Shown: positions 26,064 through 35,500, counted from the first letter of the stretch. The stretch is DNA of 64,000 nt from Luteitalea sp. (GCA_009377605.1 WHTT01000018.1:21542-85541), one strand, 5' to 3'. Notes: generated by a model not told the origin, from the letters alone. Numbers and translations: made by a program.

Positions 26064-28718
26064 CTACTCCAAATCAGCCTTGAGCTCGGCGAGGAGCGCC
26101 AACGCCTCGAGCGGGGTCATCTGATCGATCTCAATCGAGCGGAGTCGCTCTGCCAGCTTGTCGTCTGGGCCGAGCGTCTGAAAGAGGCCGAGCTGCTGCC
26201 GCGCGTCATGGCCGCGTGGCATGCCGGTGAGCGACGGCCGTCCGCCGCGTTGGAGCTCGTCCTGCTCCAGCCCGCTGAGAATCTCGCGCGCACGCGCAAT
26301 AACCGGCCGAGGCAGGCCGGCGAGGCGGGCGACCTGAATCCCGTAGCTGCGATCGGATCGGCCCGGAACGACCTTGCGGAGAAAGACGATCTGATCTTTC
26401 CACTCCCGCACCGTGAAGTGCGCGTTCACCACCGAAGGGAGCGCGTCCGCCAGATCCGTGAGCTCGTGATAATGCGTCGCAAAGAGCGTCTTGGGACGCG
26501 CACGCGCGTTCGTGGCCAGATACTCTGCAACCGCCCAGGCAATGCTCAAGCCGTCGAACGTCGCGGTCCCGCGTCCAATCTCGTCCAGCACCACGAGGCT
26601 TCGCGCGGTCGCGGTATTGAGAATGCTCGCCGTCTCCTGCATCTCCGCCATGAACGTCGACTGGCCGCGCGCGATGTTGTCCGACGCGCCGACGCGGGCG
26701 TAGATGCGGTCGACAATGGAAAGCTTCGCTTGGCGAGCGGGAACGAAGGAGCCCGCCTGTGCCATCAAGCAGGTGAGGGCGACTTGGCGCAAATACGTGG
26801 ACTTGCCGCCCATGTTCGGGCCGGTGAGGATGGAGAGCTGTGCCGCGGTGTTGTCGAGCCGTGTGTCGTTTGGCACGAACGCCTCCCGCGACAGGCGCTC
26901 AACCACCGGATGCCGGCCGTCCACGATCTCCAGCTCGTCACCATCGTGCACCTGCGGTTTCGTATAGTTGTGGCGTGCGGCCACTTCGGCGAACGCGGCG
27001 AGCACGTCCAGCGCCGCCAGGGAGGTGGCGGTCCGCTGGATCCGTGGCGCCTCCAACGCGACCGCCTGGCGCAACGCGTCGAACATCTCGACTTCACGCA
27101 CGAGCAGCCGCTCGTCGGCCCCCAGCACCCGCTCCTCCTGCTCCTTGAGTGCCGGTGTGATGAAGCGCTCGCCGCCCGCGATGGTCTGTTTGCGCTGATA
27201 GTCGGGCGGCACGGCGTGAAGGTTGGCCTTCGAGACTTCGATGTAATACCCAAAGACCCGGTTGAAGCGCACCTTGAGAGACTGGATCCCGGTCCGCTGC
27301 CGCTCGGCCGCTTCGAGGCCGGCAATGCCCTGCTTGCCCGACCGACTGATGCCCCGCAGCTCGTCCACCTCACCATCCGCCCCATCCCGCACGAGACCTC
27401 CGTCTCGTGCCAACGCCGGTGGATCGTCGACGAGCGTGTGCGCGATCCGATCCCGGACGTCCGCGAGCTCGTCGAGCCCTTGGGCGAGCTCGCAGATGAG
27501 CGGTGACTGCAGCGCTTCGATGATGCGCCGAACACGTGGAACGGCCGCCAACGATTGCCGAAGGCCCACCAGGTCCCGCGGACCGGCAGTGCGAAGCGCG
27601 ATGCGCGCGACAAGGCGCTCCATGTCGTGCACGGAACCGAGCGTCTCGCGCAGCTTGCCACGCTCGACGGCACGAAACGCAAGATCTTCGACGGCGTCGA
27701 GACGCGCGTGCACCTGCGCCACATCAACGAGCGGCCGGAGCAGCCAGGCCCGGAGCCGCCGTGCCCCCATGGCCGTCGTCGTGTCATCGAGCACGTGCAG
27801 CAGTGAGCCTTCACGACTTCCATCGATTGCGCGCACCACCTCGAGATGGCTGAGCGTCGTGTTGTCCACGATCAGCGCGTCACGCTTCTCACGCCAACTC
27901 AGGCCGCGCACGTGTACCAAGTCGACTTTTTGCGTGTCTCGGAGGTAGTGGACGAGCGCACCGGCGGCCGCAATCGCTGCCGTGTGGCCGTCCAATCCGA
28001 AGCCTTGCAGCCCGGCCACCTGAAGCTGATCGAGCAGCACGCGGGTCGCCGTGTCGAGATTGAACGCCGACGGCTCGACCGCCGTGATCCGAAGCCCGTC
28101 CCGGTCGACATCGACCAGCAAGCGCTCGACGTCGCTGCCAGCAGGCACGAGCAACTCCCGCGCCCTGAGCAGCCGCAGCTCTTCGCCGAGCGCCTCCACG
28201 GCCCGATCGCCCTCGAGCTCGGTGACCGTGAACTCGCCGGTCGACGGCTCGAGCGTGGCCAAGCCCAAGAGCCGCCGTCCTTCGGTGGCGCGCGTCTCGA
28301 TCGCGAGCGGCGCGAGCGCGGCCAGAAAGATCGGCTCTCGTGCGTCGAGGTAGCCAGCATCGGTAAAGGTCCCAGGCGAGACCACACGAACAACCTCTCG
28401 CTTGACAATGCCCTTGGCCTGCTTGGGATCTTCGACCTGGTCGCAGATGGCCACACGGTGCCCCAGCTTGACGAGCCGCATCATGTAGCCGTCGATCGCA
28501 TGATAGGGAACACCACACATCGGAATCCCGCCGCCGGCGCTGTCCTTCTGGCGCGCCGTGAGCGTGAGATCGAGCGCTCGGGACGCGACGAGCGCGTCCT
28601 CGTAGAACAGCTCGTAGAAATCGCCCATGCGAAAGAGCAGGAGCGCGTCGGGATACTGGCGCTTGGCCTCCTGATACTGTTGCATGGCCGGCGTGAGCGG
28701 CCGTGAGGGAGACGTCAT
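26064..28718 (-). CDS. mutS: DNA mismatch repair protein MutS
   Basis: It recognises base mismatches and small loops and recruits MutL. The length of 884 aa is normal for MutS1. The mismatch-binding Phe-x-Glu lies in FRMGDFYELFYED near the N-terminus. Connector, lever and clamp domains follow, then the ABC-type ATPase with Walker A GPNMGGKSTYLRQ, signature STFMAEMQETASIL, Walker B LVVLDEIGRGTATFDG and the H-loop THYHELTDL. The ATG at 28718 is immediately preceded on the minus strand by the 13-unit heptamer array at 28721-28811, which leaves no obvious Shine-Dalgarno. mutL is not in the window. Confidence 0.97.
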   Translation of the reverse strand: MTSPSRPLTPAMQQYQEAKRQYPDALLLFRMGDFYELFYEDALVASRALDLTLTARQKDSAGGGIPMCGVPYHAIDGYMMRLVKLGHRVAICDQVEDPKQAKGIVKREVVRVVSPGTFTDAGYLDAREPIFLAALAPLAIETRATEGRRLLGLATLEPSTGEFTVTELEGDRAVEALGEELRLLRARELLVPAGSDVERLLVDVDRDGLRITAVEPSAFNLDTATRVLLDQLQVAGLQGFGLDGHTAAIAAAGALVHYLRDTQKVDLVHVRGLSWREKRDALIVDNTTLSHLEVVRAIDGSREGSLLHVLDDTTTAMGARRLRAWLLRPLVDVAQVHARLDAVEDLAFRAVERGKLRETLGSVHDMERLVARIALRTAGPRDLVGLRQSLAAVPRVRRIIEALQSPLICELAQGLDELADVRDRIAHTLVDDPPALARDGGLVRDGADGEVDELRGISRSGKQGIAGLEAAERQRTGIQSLKVRFNRVFGYYIEVSKANLHAVPPDYQRKQTIAGGERFITPALKEQEERVLGADERLLVREVEMFDALRQAVALEAPRIQRTATSLAALDVLAAFAEVAARHNYTKPQVHDGDELEIVDGRHPVVERLSREAFVPNDTRLDNTAAQLSILTGPNMGGKSTYLRQVALTCLMAQAGSFVPARQAKLSIVDRIYARVGASDNIARGQSTFMAEMQETASILNTATARSLVVLDEIGRGTATFDGLSIAWAVAEYLATNARARPKTLFATHYHELTDLADALPSVVNAHFTVREWKDQIVFLRKVVPGRSDRSYGIQVARLAGLPRPVIARAREILSGLEQDELQRGGRPSLTGMPRGHDARQQLGLFQTLGPDDKLAERLRSIEIDQMTPLEALALLAELKADLE

Positions 28719-28720
28719 CA

Positions 28721-28811
28721 GGAATCGGGAATTGGGAATTGGGATTCAGGAAACAGGAATCGGGATTCAGCGTTCAGAACGCAAGACTCAGAACTCAGAA
28801 ACTCAAAACTT
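28721..28811. repeat. One-armed array of 13 heptamers (GGAATCG/GGATTCA type)
   Basis: Thirteen contiguous 7-bp units drift from GGAATCG and GGAATTG through GGATTCA and GGAAACA to GAACTCA and GAAACTC. No long inverted partner exists. It occupies the intergenic region between the divergent mutS and tsaB genes and must contain or abut the mutS promoter. Confidence 0.85.
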
Positions 28812-28866
28812 CATACAATTGTATCGAGGAATCGCGGCCGGCCGTGATAGCCGCGGTGGAGAGCAC

Positions 28867-28927
28867 GGCGCGTTCGGCGAACGCGCCCTACCATAGACGA
28901 GGGTAGGGCCGCCTCGCCGAGGCGGCC
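28867..28927. repeat. Composite REP-like element, second copy
   Basis: Palindromes GGCGCGTTCG-G-CGAACGCGCC (28867-28887) and GGCCGCCTCG-C-CGAGGCGGCC (28907-28927) are separated by 19 nt containing CCTACC and GGGTAG borders. They are the same pair as at 511-580, but the unpaired centre bases are complementary to those there. It ends 17 nt before the tsaB start. Confidence 0.8.
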
Positions 28928-28944
28928 GCTAGGTACACGAAACC

Positions 28945-29766
28945 GTGTTGATCGTTGCACTCGATACTACGACGCCCGCAGGCAGCCTTGCCCTCTGGCG
29001 CGACAATGAGCTCGTCGAGGTCTGCTCTGGCGATGCGCAGCGCACACATGCCGAGCGACTCCCCAGCGATCTCATCACCCTGCTGACCGGTCACCGGTAC
29101 ACGCTCGCCGACGTCGACCTCTTCGCCATCGTCTCCGGCCCCGGCGGCTTCACAGGTTTACGGGTTGGTATCGCCACCATTCAGGGTCTGGCGCTCGTCG
29201 GCCACCGAGCTGTATTTTCGGCCTCCACGCTTCTCCTGCTGGCCGTCGCCGCCAAGAACGCCGCTTCCTCATCATCTACTGTCCAACGGCCACTGACCAC
29301 TGACCACTACTCAGGAAGTACACTCGTGGGCGCTTGGATGCACGCTGCCCGTGGCGAGGTCTTCACCGCCCTGTACCGGCCTCTCGATGACATGCACGCA
29401 CCACGGTCGCGTGTCGCCCCTCTCGAAACGAATATCACCGGTCGCGTGGGACTGGTCGCCATCGAGGAGGCGTCGGTCGACACGCCAGAGGGACTGGCCG
29501 CGCGCTGGCAGGCGCACGTACCATCTGCACGCCTCTGCCTGATGGGTGACAACGCGGGCGAGCTCGCTGAGCCGCTTCGCCGACGGTTCGGCGACGGTAT
29601 GGACCTTCGCTCGCCGCCGCCCCTCGCTGGCGTCCTTGCCACGCTCGCTGGGGCGCTTCCGGACCTGGCCGTGCCGCCTCACGCCATCGTGCCAACCTAC
29701 GTGCGCCGGCCCGATGCGGAGCTTGCCCGTGATCGAATGGCCTCTCCGCCTGGGAGTCACTCGTGA
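28945..29766 (+). CDS. tsaB: tRNA threonylcarbamoyladenosine biosynthesis protein TsaB
   Basis: A partner of TsaD and TsaE in making t6A37 on ANN-decoding tRNAs. The ASKHA fold is clear: LIVALDTTTPAGSLALW, HAERLPSDLI, and the family signature IVSGPGGFTGLRVGIATIQG. The protein is 273 aa, longer than the usual 220-240. Residues about 105-125 (TVQRPLTTDHY and flanks) are an insert encoded by five heptamer repeat units at 29276-29310. The start is a GTG at 28945 without a strong ribosome site. Its stop overlaps the rimI GTG by 4 nt. The tsaB-rimI coupling is common in bacteria. Confidence 0.93.
   Translation: MLIVALDTTTPAGSLALWRDNELVEVCSGDAQRTHAERLPSDLITLLTGHRYTLADVDLFAIVSGPGGFTGLRVGIATIQGLALVGHRAVFSASTLLLLAVAAKNAASSSSTVQRPLTTDHYSGSTLVGAWMHAARGEVFTALYRPLDDMHAPRSRVAPLETNITGRVGLVAIEEASVDTPEGLAARWQAHVPSARLCLMGDNAGELAEPLRRRFGDGMDLRSPPPLAGVLATLAGALPDLAVPPHAIVPTYVRRPDAELARDRMASPPGSHS
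29276..29310 (+). repeat. Heptamer array inside tsaB
   Basis: Five 7-bp units CTACTGT, CCAACGG, CCACTGA, CCACTGA, CCACTAC lie in frame inside tsaB. Neither 7 nor 35 is a multiple of three, so the frame must have been kept by flanking changes. The unit style matches the intergenic heptamer families of this genome. Confidence 0.7.
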
Positions 29767-30305
29767 GCGGATGGCTCGTCGAGCCTCTCGTGGCGGCGCG
29801 CGATCTGGACGAGGTTCTCGCGCTCGAACAGGCTGCGTTCACCAACCCGTGGACACGTGACATGTTCGAGTGGGAGCTGACGGGCTCCGATGTCTCGGCC
29901 GTCTACGTCGTGCGTGCGGACCGCTCGGCTCCGGTCTCCGGTTACTGCTGCGTTTGGCTCCTGTTCGATGAGCTGCACATCAACCACGTAGCGGTCGACC
30001 CTGCACTGCGAGGGAAGGGCATCGGGCGGGCGCTCATGGGGCAGGTGCTCGCCGATGCGACGCGACGCGGTGCGCGGCGGGCGACGCTCGAGGTACGCGC
30101 ATCGAATCATGCGGCGAAACGACTGTACGAAAGCCTGGGGTTCGTGCAGTCCGGCATCCGGCGCGGGTATTATACGCATCCGTGCGAGGATGCGCTTATC
30201 CTTTGGTATGACATTCCGGCCGACACGCCGTTGGCGTCCGAATGCCCGCTTGGCGCGTCTGAAGAGAGTGCCGACATCTCCTCAGGCCCCGATCGGCGCG
30301 AGTGA
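29763..30305 (+). CDS. rimI: Ribosomal-protein S18 alanine N-acetyltransferase family (RimI)
   Basis: A 180-aa GNAT acetyltransferase using acetyl-CoA. Motif A is INHVAVDPALRGKGIGRALM, with the acetyl-CoA loop R-G-K-G-I-G. Motif B is ATLEVRASNHAAKRLYESLGF, and GYYTHPCEDALIL follows, characteristic of RimI. The start is a GTG at 29763 overlapping the tsaB stop (GTGA). The core ends near residue 155. The last 25 or so residues are a polar tail whose final part is encoded by an inverted repeat (ATCTCCTCAGG at 30279-30289, matched at 30322-30332). Confidence 0.9.
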   Translation: MSGWLVEPLVAARDLDEVLALEQAAFTNPWTRDMFEWELTGSDVSAVYVVRADRSAPVSGYCCVWLLFDELHINHVAVDPALRGKGIGRALMGQVLADATRRGARRATLEVRASNHAAKRLYESLGFVQSGIRRGYYTHPCEDALILWYDIPADTPLASECPLGASEESADISSGPDRRE

Positions 30306-30396
30306 AGCAAGTTCCTTGGTTCCTGAGGAGATGTCAGGCCCCGCGGAGCGGGGCCCAGCCCATAGACGGCCCCAGCGAAGCGCAGCTTCGCTGGGG
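30279..30396. repeat. Cluster of inverted repeats at the 3' end of rimI
   Basis: There are three nested structures: ATCTCCTCAGG (30279-30289, inside rimI) paired with 30322-30332; GGCCCCGC-GGA-GCGGGGCC at 30337-30355; and a 12-bp stem CCCCAGCGAAGC-GCA with its complement at 30370-30396. No T-tract follows. They lie between rimI and the YdcH-like gene and would give a strongly structured transcript. Confidence 0.7.
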
Positions 30397-30485
30397 ATTG
30401 CAAGCCCTGAACACTGGTGGTAGAGTCCCTTCGACCATCACACGGATTCCCATCCTGGACCCTCGGTCAAGAGAGGAGGCGAAGC

Positions 30486-30767
30486 ATGCCAACAGCCTCA
30501 CACGAGCTGCGTGAGCACCTGCTCAGGACGAACACGGAGTTTCGGGAACTGTGGGAGCGGCACCACGAGCTGGATGTCCAAATCGTCGAGATGGCGGACA
30601 AACCTCATCTCTCCGAGAGCGACCAGCTCGAGGAAATCCGACTCAAGAAACAGAAATTGCAGCTCAAAGACCGCATGGAGGAGCTCTTGCGCCGCCATGC
30701 GGACATGGCGATACCTCCCTCGACAGCGGCCTCTTCTTTACCTGCGAGCTCACCATCCCAGCGGTGA
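30486..30767 (+). CDS. YdcH/DUF465 family small coiled-coil protein
   Basis: A 93-aa protein starting MPTASHELREHLLRTNTEF. The ATG at 30486 follows GAGAGGAGGCG, so the start is secure. The core is two short helices, FRELWERHHELDVQIVEMAD and LEEIRLKKQKLQLKDRMEEL, with the Lys-Lys-x-Lys-Leu-x-Leu-Lys-Asp pattern of DUF465 (YdcH), a family without a settled function. The C-terminal 20 residues are Ser/Pro rich. It stands alone between two clusters of palindromes. Confidence 0.8.
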   Translation: MPTASHELREHLLRTNTEFRELWERHHELDVQIVEMADKPHLSESDQLEEIRLKKQKLQLKDRMEELLRRHADMAIPPSTAASSLPASSPSQR

Positions 30768-30778
30768 GCCCACGAACA

Positions 30779-30934
30779 GGGGCACGGTACGCCGTGCCCC
30801 GCTATACCAACCGCGCGCGACACCGGGACCTGCCCGGCGGGCTCGGCGAACGTGCCTTACCATGGTGGAAGGTAGGGACGGGCCACCCCAGCGCGGCTGC
30901 CGCGCTGGGGACCCCGGCGCCTCGCCGAGGCGTC
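30779..30934. repeat. Three consecutive palindromes before psd
   Basis: GGGGCACGG-TACG-CCGTGCCCC at 30779-30800; CCCCAGCGCGG-CTG-CCGCGCTGGGG at 30886-30910; and GGCGCCTCG-C-CGAGGCGTCC at 30916-30934, the last a variant of the GCCGCCTCG palindrome. Fragments CTCGGCGAACGTGCC and GGTAGGG between them also echo the REP-B module. The intergenic gap 30768-30967 contains no gene. Confidence 0.65.
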
Positions 30935-30967
30935 CGTTACTCGGTCCTTGTGTCCCATTCCTCAGTC

Positions 30968-31594
30968 ATGCACATAGATCGAGCTGGTGCACCGTTCCTG
31001 ATGGGCAGCCTCATCCCGGCTGTGGCCTGCGCGCTCGCGCGCCGCACCGGCTGGGCCATACCGTTCATCGGGCTGGCAGGCTTCATGGCCTTCTTTTTCC
31101 GCGATCCGGAGCGCGTTCCGCCGGACGATCCCGATGTGGTCGTCGCGCCTGCCGACGGCCGGGTGATGGTGGCGGGCGTGGCCGATCCGGCGGCCGCGCC
31201 ACCTGGCGACTGGCAACAGGTGAGCGTGTTCCTGTCGCCACTCGACGTCCATATCAACCGCGTGCCGTATGGCGGGGAGCTCGTGCGCCTGGCCTTCACG
31301 CCCGGACGATTTCTGGCAGCGTACAATGCAGACGCAGCCCGTGAGAACGAGCGCAATATGCTGTGGGTACGGCGGAGCGATCGCACGGTCGCCTTCCAAC
31401 AGGTCGTGGGCATCCTCGCACGCCGGATCGTCTGCCGGGTGCAGGTGGGCGATCGGCTGGAGACGGGTCAGCGGTTTGGGCTCATGAAGTTTGGGTCCAG
31501 GATGGACGTGTTCCTCCCGCCAGCCTGCAGGCTGGAGGTACAGCCGGGCGATCGCGTGCGCGCCGGCGAGAGCATCGTGGCACGGTGGGCATGA
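30968..31594 (+). CDS. psd: Phosphatidylserine decarboxylase, short archaetidylserine-decarboxylase type
   Basis: It converts phosphatidylserine to phosphatidylethanolamine at the inner membrane. At 208 aa it belongs to the short PSD group. The N-terminus (MHIDRAGAPFLMGSLIPAVA) carries one or two hydrophobic segments. The body has PDDPDVVVAPADGRVMV and FLSPLDVHINRVPYGG. The self-cleavage site that produces the pyruvoyl group is the Gly-Ser in LMKFGSRMDVFLPP near the C-terminus. The ATG at 30968 gives the expected N-terminal helix; the ribosome site is weak. pssA follows with a 1-nt gap, so the two steps of PE synthesis are co-transcribed. Confidence 0.93.
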   Translation: MHIDRAGAPFLMGSLIPAVACALARRTGWAIPFIGLAGFMAFFFRDPERVPPDDPDVVVAPADGRVMVAGVADPAAAPPGDWQQVSVFLSPLDVHINRVPYGGELVRLAFTPGRFLAAYNADAARENERNMLWVRRSDRTVAFQQVVGILARRIVCRVQVGDRLETGQRFGLMKFGSRMDVFLPPACRLEVQPGDRVRAGESIVARWA

Positions 31595-31595
31595 C

Positions 31596-32387
31596 GTGTT
31601 GACCGTTCTCCAAAGACGACCGCCCGCGTCGCGCCGGTTCCGGCGCGGCACCTACCTGCTGCCGAGCCTGTTCACGCTTGCGAACATGTTCTGCGGCTAC
31701 GCGTGCATCATCTACGCGATGCGTGGCGAGTATGTCACCGCCGCCCCCTTCATCGGCGTGGCCATGGTTCTCGACATGCTCGATGGCCGCATTGCCCGGC
31801 TCACGAAGACCTCGAGCGCCTTTGGTGTGGAGTTCGACTCTCTGGCAGACGTCATCTCGTTTGGCGTCGCACCAGCCGTGCTCGCGCTGGCGTGGGGGTT
31901 GACACCGATGGGACGGGTTGGCTGGGTCACCGGCTTCATTTACGTGTCGGCCGTGGCTATCCGCCTGGCGCGCTTCAATATCCAGAGCTCGGCAAATCCG
32001 GACAAACGCTACTTCGCTGGGATGCCCTGCCCGCCGGCCGCGGGTGTGGTGGCAGCAACCGTGTTCGCCTGGCCCTACGGCCTCACCGCCTGGCACGGCG
32101 TGTTGGCGTTACCGCTCTTGCTCGTCCCGGCCCTCCTGATGGTGAGCACGATCCGCTATCGCAGCTTCAAGACCTTCGACCTCCGGAAGCGCCGCTCCTA
32201 CCGAAATCTCATCTTCCTCGCCTTGATGATCGCCGCCATCGCGGCGGAGCCGCAGGGGACGCTCGTCTTGATGGCCTACACGTACCTGCTGTCTGGTCTG
32301 GTCGGCTACGCCTGGACGCGGGTCCGTCGCAAGCCGGAATCGGCAGCGCCGGCTCATGACGAAGCGGCGAGGAGGGTGAGGGGGTGA
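31596..32387 (+). CDS. pssA: CDP-diacylglycerol-serine O-phosphatidyltransferase
   Basis: It makes phosphatidylserine from CDP-DAG and serine, the substrate of psd just upstream. It is 263 aa with about 8 membrane helices. The CDP-alcohol phosphotransferase signature D-x2-D-G-x2-A-R-x8-G-x3-D-x3-D is exact in DMLDGRIARLTKTSSAFG followed by VEFDSLAD. The start is a GTG at 31596 directly after the psd stop; the TTG next to it is an alternative. The last residues RRVRG and the TGA are encoded by the 8-bp repeat arm beginning at 32375. The convergent histidine kinase also ends in RVRG from the opposite arm. Confidence 0.92.
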   Translation: MLTVLQRRPPASRRFRRGTYLLPSLFTLANMFCGYACIIYAMRGEYVTAAPFIGVAMVLDMLDGRIARLTKTSSAFGVEFDSLADVISFGVAPAVLALAWGLTPMGRVGWVTGFIYVSAVAIRLARFNIQSSANPDKRYFAGMPCPPAAGVVAATVFAWPYGLTAWHGVLALPLLLVPALLMVSTIRYRSFKTFDLRKRRSYRNLIFLALMIAAIAAEPQGTLVLMAYTYLLSGLVGYAWTRVRRKPESAAPAHDEAARRVRG

Positions 32388-32578
32388 CAGGGTGAGGGGG
32401 TGACAAGGTGACAAGGTGACAAGGTGACAGGGTAATCGGGGTGCAGGTCCCAGCAACGTAGCCTCTCGTGCAACCACAAGCCAGCGGCGCCGCGCCACGT
32501 GCGCTCGAATAACCCCGCTCACCTTGTCACCTTGTCACCTTGTCACCTTGTCACCTTGTCACCCCCTCACCCTGTCAC
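32375..32578. repeat. Inverted 8-bp tandem-repeat element spanning two convergent stops
   Basis: Left arm: eight units from 32375 to 32438 (GGTGAGGG, GGTGACAG, GGTGAGGG, GGTGACAA three times, GGTGACAG, GGTAATCG). Right arm: 32523-32578 with CTTGTCAC five times, CCCCTCAC and CCTGTCAC. The centre is about 84 nt. The pssA stop (32385-32387) is in the left arm and the histidine kinase stop (32559-32561) is in the right arm. The local sequence AGGGTGAGGGGGTGACA is the same at both stops. Confidence 0.92.
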
Positions 32579-35500
32579 CGCTCACCGGCAGCACCATCGT
32601 CACCTTCGTCCCTTCACCTTTCCGGCTCTCGAGCGTCACCGACCCGCCGTGCATCTCGACGTTCCGCCGTGCGATCGAGAGACCGAGTCCGGTTCCGGCA
32701 GCTTTGTTGGAAAAGTACGGCTCGAAGACTCGGCCAAGCGCATCCTCATCCATGCCGACGCCGGTGTCCATGAAGGACACATGTACCCCATCGTCGGCGC
32801 GCACGGCCTCCACGGTCAGGGTTCCTCCCCCGGGCATGGCGTGGATCGCGTTCTCCATGATGTTGATCATGGCGCGACCCAGGAGCATGCGATCTATCGC
32901 GAGCAGCGGCAGCTCGCGTTCGACCTCGACGTTCAGTTGCACTCGCTCTGTCAACCCCGCCCGGTAAGGCCCGATCACTTCTTCGATGACGTCGGCGATA
33001 GGCGTCGGCTGCAAACGGGCCGTGGGCGATGCGGCAAAGCTCGCAAACTCGGCGGCGATCTGCCGGAGGACGCGGACTTGAGACAGGACCGTCTCGAGAC
33101 ATCCTTCGAGGACGGGGGAGAGCGGCTGTCCGCGGTCCCGGTGCACACGTAGCAGGTGCTCGGCCGCCAGCTGAATAGGCGTGAGCGGGTTCTTGATATC
33201 GTGCGCAACCTGGCGGGCCATTTGCGCCCACGCCTCCAGGCGCTCGGTCCGCGCGAGCTGGTCGCGCTGCCGCGCCAGGTCCGCCGCCATCGAGTTGAAC
33301 GCCTCCACGAGCCGCTGGAGCTCGTCCGCCGTCCGCGCCATGACGCGCGCGTCGAGATCCCCGGAGGCGATACGCCGGCTGGCGCGCGTGAGCCGCTCTA
33401 CCGGATCGGCAATTCGGTGCGCCATCGAATAGCCAATGCCGGCGCCGAACAGAATGAACAGGATGGCGCCGAGATGCACGCCCCGATCGAGCTCGTCGAT
33501 CTCCTGCTCGATCTCACGCTGGCGTGAGGCGAGTGGCACGGTGAGGATGGCCTCGTCGTGCCCCGGCAAGTGGACCGGGACGGCGGCCAACTGGTAGCGC
33601 ATCGTGCCGATCTGATCTGCGGCAACCAGGTTCGGGAGCTGCTGCAGGACGATCGCGCGGTAAACCTCGTCGTGTGTCCGTGTCGAGAGCAGCCTCGAAG
33701 CGTAGAGGTCGCGCTGGCTCGTCGCCATCAAGGACGCCCCCTCGAAGATGTTCACGTCCTGTTGAATCACCCGGCTGATCCCAAGCACCTCATCGTCTGT
33801 CAGGAGGACGTCGCCGCGCGGGTCCTCTCGCTGGGCAATCGCCTCCTCGATGACGCGTCGCGCGACAGCAGCCGTTCTTGCGGCTTCCTCCTCGACGTCG
33901 GCGCGCAACCGCGTCGCGACGAACGCCCGTACGAGGACCGCGAGAATCACGACGGGGATCACCGCCGCGGCCACGAACGCGAGAAACAGCTTGCGCGCAA
34001 AGCTCGTGCGCACCTCACGCACGAGGGCGTGGGCTGGCTGCGACTCGCGGCCCAACCAGGCGATCACGTAGCCCGCGAGGAGCACGAGCAGATACAGCGC
34101 CCCGGCAAGTGTCACCAATTCGGCCAGATGCATCAGGTGGCCGAGCGGGCCCACGATCGGATAGCCCACCAAGAAGATGGCGTTGCGATTGTTGACCACG
34201 TAGACGTTGGAGAGGGTCTCGCCACTCGAGAGCCGTGTCCAAAACGGATCGCGTGACGGCCGGTAGGCGCGCTGGAACACGTCCGCTCTCAGCGGCCACG
34301 GACGACGCATCGACGTATAGACCGGTGTCCGGCCCCACCCGTAGGCAACAAGGTCCACGTCCTGCCCGCCGCTCTCGCTCGCTTCGGGCACGCCCTCGCC
34401 GCGAAACAGCCCGTAGTAGGGGTTCTGAGGCGACAGAAACCGCAACGCTTCGTAGTCGATGCTCGCCTGGACCGAGAGCCCACCCACGATGCGCTGGGTG
34501 CCCGCGGGGCCGGGGGCGCAAATGGCGCGCTCCGCATGCAGCAACGTCCGCTCTTCGGCTCCAAACCTGGACGCCTCGGAGTAGTAATCCCAGGTGCAGG
34601 ACGTTCGCTGGAAGAGCGGCACCGTGCCTGCGTACTCCGGCAGGTTGAAGGCGAACCGGCTGAGTAGCCGGCCGTTCGGCGGCGGCGCGTGGAGCGCAAT
34701 CGAGGAGGTCAGCCCAGACCGGGCGAGGGCCGTCGTCCGCCACACCAGGTACGCTTGGTCGGTGGAGGGCTGCTCTTGACCCTGGTCCGCAGTGACCAAC
34801 CCAGCGAGTGTGGGCGCGAGCGTGGCAATCGCGTCGATTTGGTCGAGCGACTCGATGAGCCGCTGCTGGAGGTCCTCCAAGCGCCTCATCGCCTGTCTCG
34901 CGTACTCGGTCTCGATCAGCCGACGCTTGTCATGGTCGGCCTCGTGAAACAGGGCAGGGTAGAGGAGCAAGGACGGCACCAGCAGCGCGAGGAAGAGCCC
35001 GACGAGCCTGGTGGTCGGCGAGCCGTGGCGATACCATGCGATGCCGCGAGCGGTCATCCAGGCCGCAGCCGCGCTGGCAGCGAGCGACAGCATGACCGCG
35101 GGGGCTGACACGTCCACGTGGCGCAGACTTGACATCACCACCCAGACAAAGCCTGGCAGCAACCACAACAGCGGGACGAGCAGCCGCATACTCCAACGGC
35201 GCCGGTCCAGACGCCACCGTGCTGCCGTAAGCCGCAGGGCCATGACACCGGACCAGACCGTCGTCGCCTCGAAGAGAATCAATCCGAACACCAACGCGAG
35301 GCGCGCCGGCTCCCACGGCGAGAGCGAGAGCTTCAGCCAGTCGATGTCGCTGCCACCGATCGTGTCGTCGACCACGCGCACCATTGCGGCCACGGCGAGC
35401 GCCGCGGCCGATCCGCCCACCAGCTGCCAGAATGCAAAGCGTGCCAGCGCGCCGCGTGTGCCGAGCGGAGAGATGCGCACGGATCGGCAGATCACCGTCG

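Noticed and set aside
28500..28944. Insertion sequence remnant between mutS and tsaB
   Set aside because: The repeats are short tandem heptamers and palindromes. There is no transposase fragment, terminal inverted repeat pair or target duplication.
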